Positions 19,991-28,990 of a stretch of 54,464 nucleotides of DNA are shown in pieces; position 1 is the stretch's first letter, and each line of letters begins with the position of its first letter. A program made the position numbers and the translations under genes. The notes beneath the pieces were generated by a model, which did no database searches, had not been told where the DNA came from, and saw only the letters and a program-made list of their open reading frames with translations. The stretch is from positions 1 to 54,464 of the forward strand of contig JBBRTB010000026.1 of assembly GCA_038244815.1 (NCBI GenBank), in the 5' to 3' direction. The stretch is from DASVHS01 sp038244815. GTDB taxonomy: Bacteria > Acidobacteriota > Thermoanaerobaculia > Gp7-AA8.

Positions 19991-22477
19991 ATGGCTCGCT
20001 CATCCGACAACTCTCCCGACCGCGAATACGTCTCCCTCCGCGAGGGCATCGAGATCTATCTGCGCTTCTCGAAGGGCCGCGTCTGGAGCGAGGCATCTCA
20101 TCGCGAACGACTGCGTGCGCTGTCGGTGGCGGTGCGCAGACCGCTGCTCGATGCCATGCGCGAGAGCGAACGCCGTTACCGCGAGCAGGATGCCAAGCGC
20201 CTCTACTACCTCTCCCTGGAGTTCCTGATGGGCCGGGCCCTCGGCAACAATCTGACCAACCTCGGCATCTACGACCAGGCCCGCGCGACCGTCGGCGATC
20301 TTGGCGAGGATCTCGAAGAGCTCGAGTCATTGGAGAGTGATGCCGCCCTCGGCAACGGCGGTCTCGGACGTCTGGCCGCGTGTTTCCTCGATTCCATGGC
20401 CACGCTCGACTACCCCGGCTTCGGCTACGGCATCAACTACGAGTTCGGTCTCTTCAAACAGACGTTCGTCAACGGCTTTCAGCACGAAAAGCCGGACCAG
20501 TGGGTAACGGGCGGTTCCCCCTGGCTCATCGAGCGGCTCGACGACGCGGTCACCGTGCCGGTCTACGGCAACATCGGTCATCTCAACGACCCCAGGGGCG
20601 GATACGCACCGCGGTGGATCGACTACAAGCTGCTGATCGGCGTGCCCCATGACATGCCCATCGTCGGTTACGGCGGCCGGACCGTGAATTTTCTGCGGCT
20701 GTTTTCGGCGCGGTCATCCGACGAATTCGACGTGGGCATCTTCAACAGCGGCGATTACATTCGCGCGCTCCACGGTCAGATCGAGACCGAGGCGATCTCC
20801 AAGATCCTCTATCCCTCGGACGTCGTGGCCTCGGGGCGCGAGTTGCGCCTGCTGCAGGAGTATTTCCTCGTGGGATGCTCGGTGCGCGACATCATCAAGC
20901 GCTACAAGGAGTGGCACGACTCCTTCGATCAGTTCGCCTCGAAGGTGGCCATCCAGATGAACGACACGCATCCCGCGCTCACCGTCGCGGAGCTCATGCG
21001 CGTGCTGGTCGATGAAGAGCGGATTCCATGGGAGGCGGCCTGGGGGATCACCGTGGACACGCTCGGCTACACCAACCACACGCTGCTGCCCGAGGCGCTG
21101 GAGCGCTGGCCGCTGGAGCTGCTGGCCAGAGTCGTTCCGCGACACCTGCAGATCATCCAGGAGATCAGCCGGAGAGTGGTGGCGGAGGCGGAGCGGCGAT
21201 TTCCCGGCGACTCCCAGCTGGCCCAGGCTGTCTCGATCATCGACGGTGACAACGCCAACATGTCGAATCTGGCCATGGCCGGCAGCCACTCCGTCAACGG
21301 CGTGGCCGAGCTGCATTCACATCTCATCACCACCACGCTCACGCCGGGCTACTACCGCCTGTACCCGGACCGCTTCAACAACAAGACCAACGGCGTGACG
21401 CCGCGGAGGTGGCTGCTGCACGCCAACCGACCGTTGGCCGCGCTGGTGACGAAGTACATCGGTGACGGATGGATCACCGATCTCGCGCAGTTGCGCCAGC
21501 TGGAGGTCTTCGCCGACGACCTGGCGCTGCACGACCGTCTCGAAGCGGTCAAGCGCCGGAACAAGGTTGCTTTGGCGCGTCTGACCAGGGAGCTCACGGG
21601 GACCGCGATCGACCCTCTGTCGATGTTCGACGTCCAGGTGAAGCGCTTCCACGAGTACAAGCGGCAGCTCCTCAATGCCCTGCACATCGTGCATCGCTAC
21701 TGGCGGATCGTGGAGGACGGCGTCGAGCCACTGGCGCCGCGCACGTTCATCTTCGCGGGCAAAGCCGCGCCGGGCTACTTCGCGGCCAAGCTGATCATCA
21801 AGCTCATTCACTCGATCGGCGACGTGGTCAACGCCGATCCGCGGACGCGCGACCTCATGCGCGTGGTGTTCCTTCCCGACTATCGCGTGTCACTGGCCGA
21901 GGCCATCATTCCGGCGGCGGAGTTGTCGGAACAGATTTCGACGGCGGGGAAGGAAGCGTCGGGCACGGGCAACATGAAGCTCGCGCTCAACGGCGCGCTG
22001 ACCGTCGGCACGCTGGACGGAGCGAACATCGAGATCCGCGACGAGGTGGGCGAGGGCAACATCTTCATCTTCGGGTTGCGCGCCGAGGAAGTGGTCGACG
22101 TTCTGGCGCGCGGCTACGACCCCCAGGCGTATCTGGCCGCCAACCGCCATCTCCGCCGCGTCGTCGACTCGATTGCCTCGGGACATTTCTCGCGTGGCGA
22201 CAAGGATCTGTTCCGTCCGATTGTGGCCAAGCTGCTTTCGATGCGCGACGAATACGTGCACATCGCCGATCTCGAGGCTTACATCGAAGCGCAGGAGCGC
22301 GTCGACGTGGTCTACCGCGATCGCACCTCCTGGCTGAAGAAGTCGGTGCTCAATATCGCCCGCGTCGGAAAGTTCTCATCCGATCGCACGATCACGCAGT
22401 ACGCGCGCGAGATCTGGAACCTGCGTCCCGCCGTGGTCGGCAACTTCGCCCACGCCGCGTTGCTGGAAGAAGAGTAG
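19991..22477 (+). CDS. glgP: Glycogen/starch alpha-glucan phosphorylase
   Basis: An 828-residue GT35 phosphorylase that releases glucose 1-phosphate from alpha-1,4-glucan. The N-terminal YYLSLEFLMGRALGNNL signature, GNGGLGRLAACFLDSMATL and the PLP lysine region EASGTGNMKLALNGALTVGTLDGANIEIRD are all conserved, and the length matches classical phosphorylases. The ATG at 19991 directly follows the repeat; the open frame upstream only translates kbl sequence in another frame. No other glycogen genes are in the window. Confidence 0.95.
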   Translation: MARSSDNSPDREYVSLREGIEIYLRFSKGRVWSEASHRERLRALSVAVRRPLLDAMRESERRYREQDAKRLYYLSLEFLMGRALGNNLTNLGIYDQARATVGDLGEDLEELESLESDAALGNGGLGRLAACFLDSMATLDYPGFGYGINYEFGLFKQTFVNGFQHEKPDQWVTGGSPWLIERLDDAVTVPVYGNIGHLNDPRGGYAPRWIDYKLLIGVPHDMPIVGYGGRTVNFLRLFSARSSDEFDVGIFNSGDYIRALHGQIETEAISKILYPSDVVASGRELRLLQEYFLVGCSVRDIIKRYKEWHDSFDQFASKVAIQMNDTHPALTVAELMRVLVDEERIPWEAAWGITVDTLGYTNHTLLPEALERWPLELLARVVPRHLQIIQEISRRVVAEAERRFPGDSQLAQAVSIIDGDNANMSNLAMAGSHSVNGVAELHSHLITTTLTPGYYRLYPDRFNNKTNGVTPRRWLLHANRPLAALVTKYIGDGWITDLAQLRQLEVFADDLALHDRLEAVKRRNKVALARLTRELTGTAIDPLSMFDVQVKRFHEYKRQLLNALHIVHRYWRIVEDGVEPLAPRTFIFAGKAAPGYFAAKLIIKLIHSIGDVVNADPRTRDLMRVVFLPDYRVSLAEAIIPAAELSEQISTAGKEASGTGNMKLALNGALTVGTLDGANIEIRDEVGEGNIFIFGLRAEEVVDVLARGYDPQAYLAANRHLRRVVDSIASGHFSRGDKDLFRPIVAKLLSMRDEYVHIADLEAYIEAQERVDVVYRDRTSWLKKSVLNIARVGKFSSDRTITQYAREIWNLRPAVVGNFAHAALLEEE

Positions 22478-22518
22478 CCGCCGGCGGGCTCATCGGGACC
22501 TGGCCCGGCCGCGGCGGT

Positions 22519-22716
22519 ATGGCGGTTGCACTCTCCCGGGCCATGGAATCCGAAACCAACCGCCGGCCTGCCGGCGCAAGATCCGCCAAGCAGATGGATG
22601 ACGACGAAGACACGCTCGTCGTCGACAACCCCGGGGCGTTCGAGGACTTCGACGAGTTCAACGGCGACAACGACGCGACGCCGGATGATCGAAGACGAGA
22701 TCCGCTTCGGAGGTGA
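22519..22716 (+). CDS. Possible small acidic protein, unknown
   Basis: A 65-residue open frame after glgP, with a very acidic middle (MDDDEDTLVVDNPGAFEDFDEFNGDNDATPDD) and basic ends. No ribosome site is obvious at ATG 22519 or at the alternative ATG 22543. It is not a shadow of a longer gene on either strand, since the stretch 22480-22758 otherwise holds only a repeat. The composition would suit a short disordered regulatory peptide, but it could equally be noncoding. Confidence 0.3.
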   Translation: MAVALSRAMESETNRRPAGARSAKQMDDDEDTLVVDNPGAFEDFDEFNGDNDATPDDRRRDPLRR

Positions 22717-22730
22717 GGGGACGGACGGGC

Positions 22731-22789
22731 GATTGGAGTGCGGAGATTGGGGAAGCCTCTAGTCTCTGATCTTCGCTCTCCAGTCTCCC
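22731..22789. repeat. Imperfect hairpin repeat related to 18612-18686
   Basis: GATTGGAGTGCGGAGATTGGGG at its left side faces CTCTGATCTTCGCTCTCCAGTCTCCC on the right, forming an imperfect inverted repeat. The right arm overlaps the last codons of the convergent minus-strand gene ending at 22759. Confidence 0.5.
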
Positions 22790-23565
22790 TCCGTGTTCCT
22801 TACGGGCAAAACAATCAGCCTCTGCAGCGTTACGTCTTCTTCCTTCTGATAAGCGGGAACGCCGATGGTGATGGTCTGCTGCGGCACGTCGATGAGGAAT
22901 TTGCCGTGCAGCATGTCCCAGAGCGTGAAGAGACTGGCGAAGTTCGAATCGGTCTCCCGCCTGACGATCGAGTGATGGATGCCGTGCATCCGCGGCGTTA
23001 CGACCACGTGCGAGAGTGCTCGGTCGACCTCCTCGTTCAGCCTGGTGTTCGAGTGATGGAAGAAGATCGAGACCAGAAGCATGGTCTGCCAGATGGAGAG
23101 CGCTCGCGGATCGGGATCGATGATGCGGATCTGCAGCCAGCGGTAGAGCGTCGAGAACGACATCTCTCCGAAATGGAACCGCGCGCCCGTGGCGGCGTCG
23201 AGATCGAGATCGACATGATGGACGCGGTGAAAACGCCAGAGAAAATCGACGCGATGGTTGAGCCAGTGCCAGATCCATAACGAGTAATCGAGCAGGAGCA
23301 CGCCGGCAATCAGGCCAAAGGGTCCGCGCCGTTTCAGCCGGCGCAACGCCGGCCGGAGGATGACCGACTGCGTGACCATCGTGGCCGCGGTGCTCATCAG
23401 CGCCATGGCCGCGTCGCGGGCCACGTGTCGCGCCGGTGATTCGCGTCTTTTTCGGAGCGGCCGGAACCGTTCGGCGATCGAAATGACGACAACAGCGGCG
23501 ATGACGATCGCAGCACCGGCACCGATCCCCCCACCCGCGGTCCCCGACCCCCGGCCCTTCCTCAC
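22759..23565 (-). CDS. Fatty acid hydroxylase/sterol desaturase superfamily membrane protein
   Basis: A 268-residue integral membrane protein with the eight-histidine pattern of the di-iron fatty acid hydroxylase superfamily: HWLNH, HRVHH, HHSNTRLNEEVD and HGIHHS, spread between hydrophobic helices. Such enzymes hydroxylate or desaturate lipids such as fatty acids, carotenoids or hopanoids. GTG 23565 is the likely start because it forms a 4-base GTGA overlap with the stop of the preceding membrane transporter gene; longer starts translate that gene in another frame. The substrate is unknown. Confidence 0.82.
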   Translation of the reverse strand: MRKGRGSGTAGGGIGAGAAIVIAAVVVISIAERFRPLRKRRESPARHVARDAAMALMSTAATMVTQSVILRPALRRLKRRGPFGLIAGVLLLDYSLWIWHWLNHRVDFLWRFHRVHHVDLDLDAATGARFHFGEMSFSTLYRWLQIRIIDPDPRALSIWQTMLLVSIFFHHSNTRLNEEVDRALSHVVVTPRMHGIHHSIVRRETDSNFASLFTLWDMLHGKFLIDVPQQTITIGVPAYQKEEDVTLQRLIVLPVRNTEGDWRAKIRD

Positions 23566-23987
23566 CGCGTCACCAGGACCAGGCCGATGAGGCAGAAGAG
23601 CAGTCCCGCCGCGTTCGTCGGGGTGACGCGCTCGCGGAAGAAGAGCAGGCCGGTCGGCAACAGCAGGAGCGCCACCGCCGTGTTCGCGGTGACCGAAGCG
23701 AGACTGACGCGCCATCCGGCACGGTAGGCGAGAAGAAAACCGAGCTCCACGGCCACGATGGAGACGCCCACGGCGATCGTGGCCCAGTTCAGCTTCTTCA
23801 CCTCGACCATCAGCGAACCGTGTATGGGAAACGCCAGGAACACGACCACTGACATGGCCATGGCGGTGGCGTAGCTGGCCATGATCGATACCATGGGATG
23901 CACACCCGCGGGAATCGACTTCTGAGACAGGTGGTAGAGGACATTGCCGGCGATCGTCAGGGCGAGCGAGGCGTAGAAGAGTTTCAC
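23562..23987 (-). CDS. EamA-like single-domain membrane transporter (DMT superfamily)
   Basis: A 141-residue protein with four to five transmembrane helices, equal to half of a typical 10-helix EamA exporter. The end pattern (LLLPTGLLFFRERVTPTNAAGLLFCLIGLVLV) is the classic EamA C-terminal signature of an F-x-E-x-x-x-P motif in the penultimate loop followed by a final helix. Small members of this kind pair with themselves or a partner to export metabolites or drugs. It starts with GTG 23987 and its stop overlaps the start of the hydroxylase gene, so the two are coupled. Confidence 0.75.
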   Translation of the reverse strand: MKLFYASLALTIAGNVLYHLSQKSIPAGVHPMVSIMASYATAMAMSVVVFLAFPIHGSLMVEVKKLNWATIAVGVSIVAVELGFLLAYRAGWRVSLASVTANTAVALLLLPTGLLFFRERVTPTNAAGLLFCLIGLVLVTR

Positions 23988-23994
23988 GATGAAA

Positions 23995-24258
23995 TCATCG
24001 CACGAGCGAGTCGGGGCGTCTTCCTCTCCCTAAAGCAGCGAACAGGCTTCCTCGACCGTGACCGGGGCGCAGCCGCTCTTTCGACTGGCGTGACCGGAGG
24101 AAAATGAAGCGGGCCTGGCTCGAGTTCGCGCTCGTCGGCCCCCACTTCACGAGATCGTAGAGCTGCCGCAGCGTCTCGTCGGTGACGGGCTCGACCAGCC
24201 ACTGGTTGTGGGTTCGGGCCTCGCGAAAAAGTTGATCCAGTGCCGAGTCATTCAACAT
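23995..24258 (-). pseudogene. Truncated nitroreductase (RutE/malonic semialdehyde reductase-like), N-terminal fragment
   Basis: The 87-residue frame begins MLNDSALDQLFREARTHNQW and continues with ETLRQLYDLVKWGPTSANSSQAR, the N-terminal signature of the RutE branch of FMN nitroreductases. These are normally about 195 residues; here similarity fades after SKERLRP near residue 65 and the frame ends in low-complexity, Arg-rich sequence. The FMN-binding core and C-terminal half are missing, so it is probably a deletion remnant. It lies 7 bases upstream of the EamA-like gene on the same strand. Confidence 0.75.
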
Positions 24259-24287
24259 ATCGTTCTCCCGTGAGCGCGGCTCAACGC

Positions 24288-25055
24288 ATGCCCGTGATCT
24301 TTTTCGGTCACGGAAATCCCATGAACGCCGTCGAGCGCAATGCTTATACCGAGGCCTGGACGCGGATCGGCCGGGAGATTCCGCACCCGCGGGCGATCGT
24401 TTGCATTTCCGCGCACTGGTACCTGCCGGCCACGCTGGTCACCGGGGTGGAGCGCCCGCGGACCATTCATGACTTCGGCGGCTTCCCGCGTCCGCTTTAC
24501 GAGGTGCAGTATCCAGCGCCCGGAGACGTGCCGCTCGCGCGCCGCGTCCAGAAACTGCTCGCGCCGGTCGAGGTGCAGCTCGACGACCAGTGGGGTCTCG
24601 ATCACGGCACCTGGTCGGTGCTGTGCCACGCCTTTCCGGACGCCGATGTTCCCGTCATCCAGGTGAGCATCGACGAGAACCATCCGGCGCGTTTTCACTA
24701 CGATCTGGGCCGCCGTCTCTCGCCTTTGCGCGACGAGGGCGTGCTCGTGATCGGCAGCGGCAATCTCGTGCACAACCTCCACGCCTACGCCTGGGGCCGC
24801 CATCCCGTCGAGCCCTTCGACTGGGCCGTTCGTTTCGAGCGGGCCGCGCGCGAGCTGATCACGGAAGGCCGGCACCAGCCGCTCGTCGACTACGAGGCCA
24901 TGGGCCGCGATGCCATCCTCTCGGCGCCGACGCCCGATCACTACCTGCCGCTCATGTATGTGCTTGGGGCCGCGCATCCGGGCGAGCGCGTGACGTATCC
25001 GGTCGAAGGTGTGGATGGGGGAGCCGTGTCGATGCTGACCGTCAGGATCGGGTGA
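24288..25055 (+). CDS. Class III extradiol dioxygenase, YgiD/DODA family
   Basis: A 255-residue zinc/iron-dependent ring-cleaving dioxygenase of the LigB-like class, similar to E. coli YgiD (4,5-DOPA dioxygenase). It starts MPVIFFGHGNPMNAV with the metal histidine in the GHGNP motif; further metal or catalytic histidines occur in SAHWY, DHGTWSVL and GSGNLVHNL. The physiological substrate is unknown. ATG 24288 gives the usual start; GTG codons at 24270 and 24240 are possible but the latter would overlap the nitroreductase fragment on the other strand. Confidence 0.88.
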   Translation: MPVIFFGHGNPMNAVERNAYTEAWTRIGREIPHPRAIVCISAHWYLPATLVTGVERPRTIHDFGGFPRPLYEVQYPAPGDVPLARRVQKLLAPVEVQLDDQWGLDHGTWSVLCHAFPDADVPVIQVSIDENHPARFHYDLGRRLSPLRDEGVLVIGSGNLVHNLHAYAWGRHPVEPFDWAVRFERAARELITEGRHQPLVDYEAMGRDAILSAPTPDHYLPLMYVLGAAHPGERVTYPVEGVDGGAVSMLTVRIG

Positions 25056-25062
25056 GTCGTCG

Positions 25063-26691
25063 ATGCATGCCGGTGGAATCGAATCGCAGCAGATCGTCTT
25101 TCTGATCCTGCTGTTCATGGCGGTCGCCTTCGGCGCGCTCGCCCAGCGTCTGAAGACTCCTTATCCGATCATCCTGGTGATCGCCGGACTGCTCCTCGGA
25201 TTCGCGCCGGGGATTCCGAAGATCACTCTCAATCCCGACGTGGTGTTTTACGTGTTTCTGCCGCCGCTGCTCTACGCGGCGGCGTGGAACACATCGTGGC
25301 GGGAGTTCAGACACAACCTGTCGAGCATCCTGATGCTGGCGGTCGGGCTGGTGGGGTTCACCGTCTTCGGTGTCGCCGCCGGCGCCCGGTGGGTCTTCGC
25401 GGGATTCGACTGGCGCAGCGGGGCGGTGCTGGGAGCGGTGGTGGCGACGACCGATGCCATCGCCGCGACGTCGATCGCGCGGCGGCTCGGCGTCAGCGGC
25501 CACATCGTCGACGTGCTGGAAGGGGAGAGCCTGGTCAACGATGCCACGGGCCTTCTGGCGCTCGAATTCGCTACGGGCATGCTCGTCAGCGGCGAGGCCA
25601 TGACTGTTGGCCACGGGATCGTGCGTCTCCTCTCTCTCAGCGTCGTCGGAATCGTTGTCGGTCTGGTGATCGGCGTCATCGTCGACTGGTTCGAGCAGCG
25701 GATCGACGATGGTCCGATGGAGATCGCCATCAGCATCATCGTCGCGTACGCGTCGTATTTCATCGCCGAGGCCTTTCAGGCGTCGGGAGTGCTTGCCACG
25801 GTCACGTGCGGGCTCTACCTGAGCCGGCGCAGCGTGCACTTCTTCTCGCCGGGCGTGCGCATCCAGGGCGCGGCCGTCTGGGACGCGCTTACATTCGTCC
25901 TGAACAGCGTCGTGTTTCTGCTGATCGGCCTGCAGTTGCCGGACGTGCTGGCCGGGATCAGGCCTTACGATCTGCCGGCACTGCTGCGCTTCGGTGCGTT
26001 GTTCTCCCTGTTCGTGATCACACTGCGGCTGCTGTGGGTGTTTCCGAGCGCGCAGATCTCGTGGCGCTTCCGGCGGCTCTTTAACCGTGAGGAGCCGAAG
26101 CCGTCGGTGCGCGGGGTGTTCTTCGTCGGCTGGACGGGGATGCGCGGCGTCATCGCGCTGGCGGCGGCGATCTCGCTGCCCCACACGCTCGCGGACGGCA
26201 CGCCCTTCCCCCATCGCAACCTCATCGTGTTCCTCACCTTCAGCGTCATCGTGGTGACGCTGGTGGGGCAGGGACTGTCGCTGCCGCCCTTGATCCGTAT
26301 TCTGGGGCTGCACACGACGGAGGGAATCGGTCCCGAAGAGCGGAGGGCACGACGGGTGATTCTCGAAACCGCGCTGAAGCAGGTCGTGGCCATTCGGGAA
26401 CGCGACGCCGAGCGTTTTGCCGACGTCTATGACGACATTGCCCAGCACTATCGCGCCCGATTGAACGCGGCCAGAGGTGAGGGCGGTGACGAACATGGAA
26501 CGGGAGCCGCTCATGCCCAGCGTTACGAGGAGGTCTGGCGCGAGCTGCTCCGGGTCGAGCGCGATACGGCCATCGAGCTTCGCAACGGCGGCCGCATCTC
26601 CGACGAGGTGCTGCGGCGCCTCCTCAACGAGCTCGATCTCAGCGAGACGCGGATTGCCATGACACCGCCTGAGTCGGTCATGCCGGTGTGA
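25063..26691 (+). CDS. CPA1-family Na+/H+ antiporter
   Basis: A 542-residue inner-membrane antiporter with about 12 transmembrane segments (residues 10-425) and a soluble helical C-terminal domain. The ion-binding motif is ATTDAIAATSIARRLG, followed by EGESLVNDATGL and the arginine in GWTGMRGVIALAAA, all hallmarks of CPA1/NhaP-type exchangers. It would expel sodium or potassium for protons and help pH homeostasis. It follows the dioxygenase gene after 7 bases. Ion preference cannot be read from the sequence. Confidence 0.92.
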   Translation: MHAGGIESQQIVFLILLFMAVAFGALAQRLKTPYPIILVIAGLLLGFAPGIPKITLNPDVVFYVFLPPLLYAAAWNTSWREFRHNLSSILMLAVGLVGFTVFGVAAGARWVFAGFDWRSGAVLGAVVATTDAIAATSIARRLGVSGHIVDVLEGESLVNDATGLLALEFATGMLVSGEAMTVGHGIVRLLSLSVVGIVVGLVIGVIVDWFEQRIDDGPMEIAISIIVAYASYFIAEAFQASGVLATVTCGLYLSRRSVHFFSPGVRIQGAAVWDALTFVLNSVVFLLIGLQLPDVLAGIRPYDLPALLRFGALFSLFVITLRLLWVFPSAQISWRFRRLFNREEPKPSVRGVFFVGWTGMRGVIALAAAISLPHTLADGTPFPHRNLIVFLTFSVIVVTLVGQGLSLPPLIRILGLHTTEGIGPEERRARRVILETALKQVVAIRERDAERFADVYDDIAQHYRARLNAARGEGGDEHGTGAAHAQRYEEVWRELLRVERDTAIELRNGGRISDEVLRRLLNELDLSETRIAMTPPESVMPV

Positions 26692-26703
26692 AACCGTGAT
26701 TAG

Positions 26704-27315
26704 ATGGATGGACTCGTGGGATCCACATTCATCGTTGCCGTCTTCCTCCTCGCCGGCAACGCCGTGCACTTCGATGGCGCGGGCGGCCCGCAATTCAGCC
26801 CCGCTCAGCTCAGCGGCACCTCCCCTTCCACCCGCGAGGGCCTGGCGCGCTGGGCGGCGACGCCGCATGGGCGCGAGATCGTCCGATGGTTCGAGGGGCC
26901 TGAGTACGTAATCGACGTCACCGAGGACGGCGGCGAGGAGGGAATGGGCCGCGCTCCGCAGCCGGGAATCGCCACCCTCATTGCCGCAACCGATCACGCC
27001 AGGCGGAAGACGTATGAGCTGGTGCTCAATCCGCGGTTCTTTCGAATGCCCGAGGGAATGACCCCGCTTCCAAACCAGATCTCCACCCCGGCGGACATGA
27101 TGGCCGCGGCCTGGGCCGGGGAGATGCTGCACATCTATTTCTATGCGCGGGGAGTCAGTCTTCCTCATCACGACCGCGTGGACTTTCAGTCGGAGTGGCG
27201 CGCGGTGGCGGGGGAGCTGGGCATGCCCATGCTGACTCACGATGACCAGGACGAGCGCGCTCCGGGCCGCGCCCGCGTCATTCTTCTGCGAAGGCCCCGC
27301 TACGCGATCCGCTGA
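26704..27315 (+). CDS. Exported protein of unknown function
   Basis: A 203-residue protein with a short hydrophobic N-terminus (residues 5-20) consistent with a signal peptide or anchor. The rest is mixed alpha/beta without Cys; the segments GREIVRWFEGPEYVIDVTEDGGEEGMGRAPQPGIATL and DMMAAAWAGEMLHIYFYARGV suggest an enzyme-like or binding domain, possibly with a metalloprotease-like early fold, but no metal motif is present. It starts 12 bases after the antiporter stop and is probably in the same operon. No family is recognised. Confidence 0.65.
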   Translation: MDGLVGSTFIVAVFLLAGNAVHFDGAGGPQFSPAQLSGTSPSTREGLARWAATPHGREIVRWFEGPEYVIDVTEDGGEEGMGRAPQPGIATLIAATDHARRKTYELVLNPRFFRMPEGMTPLPNQISTPADMMAAAWAGEMLHIYFYARGVSLPHHDRVDFQSEWRAVAGELGMPMLTHDDQDERAPGRARVILLRRPRYAIR

Positions 27316-27327
27316 GCGAAGGGCGGC

Positions 27328-28065
27328 CTAACGGTACGCGATGGTGATGAGCGCTACGGTAGTCAACCCCCATCCCAGCTCGCGGAATCCCAGCATTCGC
27401 GCGGGCAGGTGAACGGGAAGCAGCGCGCGGACCAGTAGAAGAATCATCGCCACTCCTGCCAGCGGCGGCGCCACGTAGAAGGCAGCCGTGACCGCAAGGG
27501 CATGCGCCGCGATCATCATCATTCTCCCTTTGCCACGCAGCGCCGTCCTCACGAAAAGCACGGCCGGGATCGATCGCCCGAGCACGAGGATGGCAATCGG
27601 GATCATCAGCTTGCCTCCGGCGATGGCCGCGGCGAATGCAGCGGGGAGAGCCGCCCCGCACAACTCTGCCGGGAGAGTCCGGCCGCGCTTGCGCATATCG
27701 AGCGCAAACTGCACGGCCGCAAACGGAACGGCAATCGCCAGGACGATGAACGGCGCGGGACCGCTTATCCACCACGCCAGCACGAACGCGAGAACCGCAG
27801 CCAGCGCATAGGCCGCCGCGAGCAATTCGCTGATACCGGTGCGGTGGTAGCGGCGACATGCCAGCCAGTCGTGAGCGGCGAGCTTCAGCGGATGGCGTGT
27901 CAGAAAGGTGGCCATGGCCCCGGTGGCCACGAGCACACCCCCGGCCGAAGGAGCGACCAGCAGCGCCAGCAGCACCGGCTCGAGGACGAGGCCCCAGCTT
28001 CCGTGTTCCGAAGGGAGCGCCAGTGGACGGATCGCTGGTGGATTGCGCTCGAATGTGGAACTCAC
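27328..28065 (-). CDS. YwiC-like integral membrane protein
   Basis: A 245-residue protein with about seven to eight transmembrane helices and the YwiC-like family signature LALPSEHGSWGLVLEPVLLALL near the N-terminus. In Bacillus subtilis ywiC lies beside fnr and the nitrate reductase genes, and here the gene is divergent from a CRP/FNR-type regulator, so the association with anaerobic or redox control is repeated. Its biochemical role is not known. The EHG motif followed by a helical bundle is reminiscent of UbiA-type prenyltransferases, but the DxxxD motifs are absent. Confidence 0.75.
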   Translation of the reverse strand: MSSTFERNPPAIRPLALPSEHGSWGLVLEPVLLALLVAPSAGGVLVATGAMATFLTRHPLKLAAHDWLACRRYHRTGISELLAAAYALAAVLAFVLAWWISGPAPFIVLAIAVPFAAVQFALDMRKRGRTLPAELCGAALPAAFAAAIAGGKLMIPIAILVLGRSIPAVLFVRTALRGKGRMMMIAAHALAVTAAFYVAPPLAGVAMILLLVRALLPVHLPARMLGFRELGWGLTTVALITIAYR

Positions 28066-28101
28066 CGGGGAATTGTCCTGCCGACAGGATCATCCCGGCC
28101 G

Positions 28102-28115
28102 GTGACAGCCATCAC
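28102..28115. promoter_or_regulatory. CRP-type operator palindrome upstream of the first regulator
   Basis: GTGA-N6-TCAC (28102-28105 and 28112-28115), a match to the core of the CRP consensus. It lies between the divergent ywiC-like gene and the regulator at 28204. A second structure, CCACCC-CTAC-GGGTGG (28132-28147), follows and could be a hairpin or another site. The spacing suggests autoregulation. Confidence 0.55.
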
Positions 28116-28203
28116 TCGGTGTGGTGACAACCCACCCCTACGGGTGGTGTGCGTCGAATCTATGTTGTGTGAGGATGTTTTTGCAAACGAAGAGGAGCTC
28201 GAT

Positions 28204-28923
28204 ATGCCGACACCTTACAATCTGGACATCCACAATAACTGCAGGGATTGCGACGTTCGCGGCGATCGCCTGTTCTGCAACATGTCGGACTCGACGGTGT
28301 CGGCTCTGGACGCGATCAAGTTCACGGCGGTTTATCCGAAAGGATCCCTTCTCTTCGTGGAGGGAGAACAGCCCCGCGGCGTTTTCATTCTGTGCAGCGG
28401 CCGGGCCAAGCTGACCACATCTTCGACGGAAGGGAAAGTGCTCATCGTGAAGATCGCCGAGCCGGGTGAAGTCCTCGGCGTGAGCGCGACGATCCTGGGC
28501 AAGGCATATGAAGTCTCCGCCGAGACCATCGAGCCCGCGCAGCTCAACTTCATCAAGCGAGATGACTTCATGAAGTTTCTGAACGTGGAGCCTGAAGCCT
28601 GCATGCACACCGCCCAGCAGTTGAGCGAGAAATACCATTCCGCGCAACGCGAGATCCGTTCGCTCGGTCTCTCTCAGACCACCGGAGAGAAGCTGGCCAA
28701 GCTGCTGCTCGACTGGTGTGACCGCGGCGGCGAGACCACGCCGAAAGGTGTACGCCTCAAGGTGCTGCTGACGCATGAAGAGATCGCCCAGATGATCGGC
28801 ACCACGCGCGAGACCGTCACCCGGATTCTCAGCGATCTGAAACGCCGGAAGATCATCGAGGTGAAGGGCTCGACGGTGATGGTGCTGGAGAAAGACGCAC
28901 TGAAGGACATGGTCAGCGTCTGA
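28204..28923 (+). CDS. CRP/FNR-family transcriptional regulator with N-terminal Cys motif
   Basis: A 239-residue regulator: a Cys-rich N-terminus (C13, C16, C25), a cyclic-nucleotide-binding-type beta-barrel (about 30-145) and a C-terminal winged helix. The recognition helix TTRETVTRILSDL keeps the R-E-x-x-x-R residues that E. coli CRP uses to read GTGA half-sites. The cAMP phosphate-binding cassette is not conserved, whereas the Cys pattern C-x2-C-x8-C plus C64 is shared with the paralogue at 29755-30477, so an Fe-S or redox signal is plausible. ATG 28204 has an AGAGGAG ribosome site; the long open frame upstream is a shadow. Confidence 0.9.
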   Translation: MPTPYNLDIHNNCRDCDVRGDRLFCNMSDSTVSALDAIKFTAVYPKGSLLFVEGEQPRGVFILCSGRAKLTTSSTEGKVLIVKIAEPGEVLGVSATILGKAYEVSAETIEPAQLNFIKRDDFMKFLNVEPEACMHTAQQLSEKYHSAQREIRSLGLSQTTGEKLAKLLLDWCDRGGETTPKGVRLKVLLTHEEIAQMIGTTRETVTRILSDLKRRKIIEVKGSTVMVLEKDALKDMVSV

Positions 28924-28990
28924 CGAAACTCACCGATCTCTGTATTGAGAGTCACAGCGGCACTTCCAAAGTGACGGTAGTTTCTGCAGG

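Noticed and set aside
25042..27240. Very long minus-strand frame opposite the antiporter gene
   Set aside because: It is a composition shadow of a high-GC gene: His/Asp/Arg-rich with no motif, and it spans two well-supported plus-strand genes.
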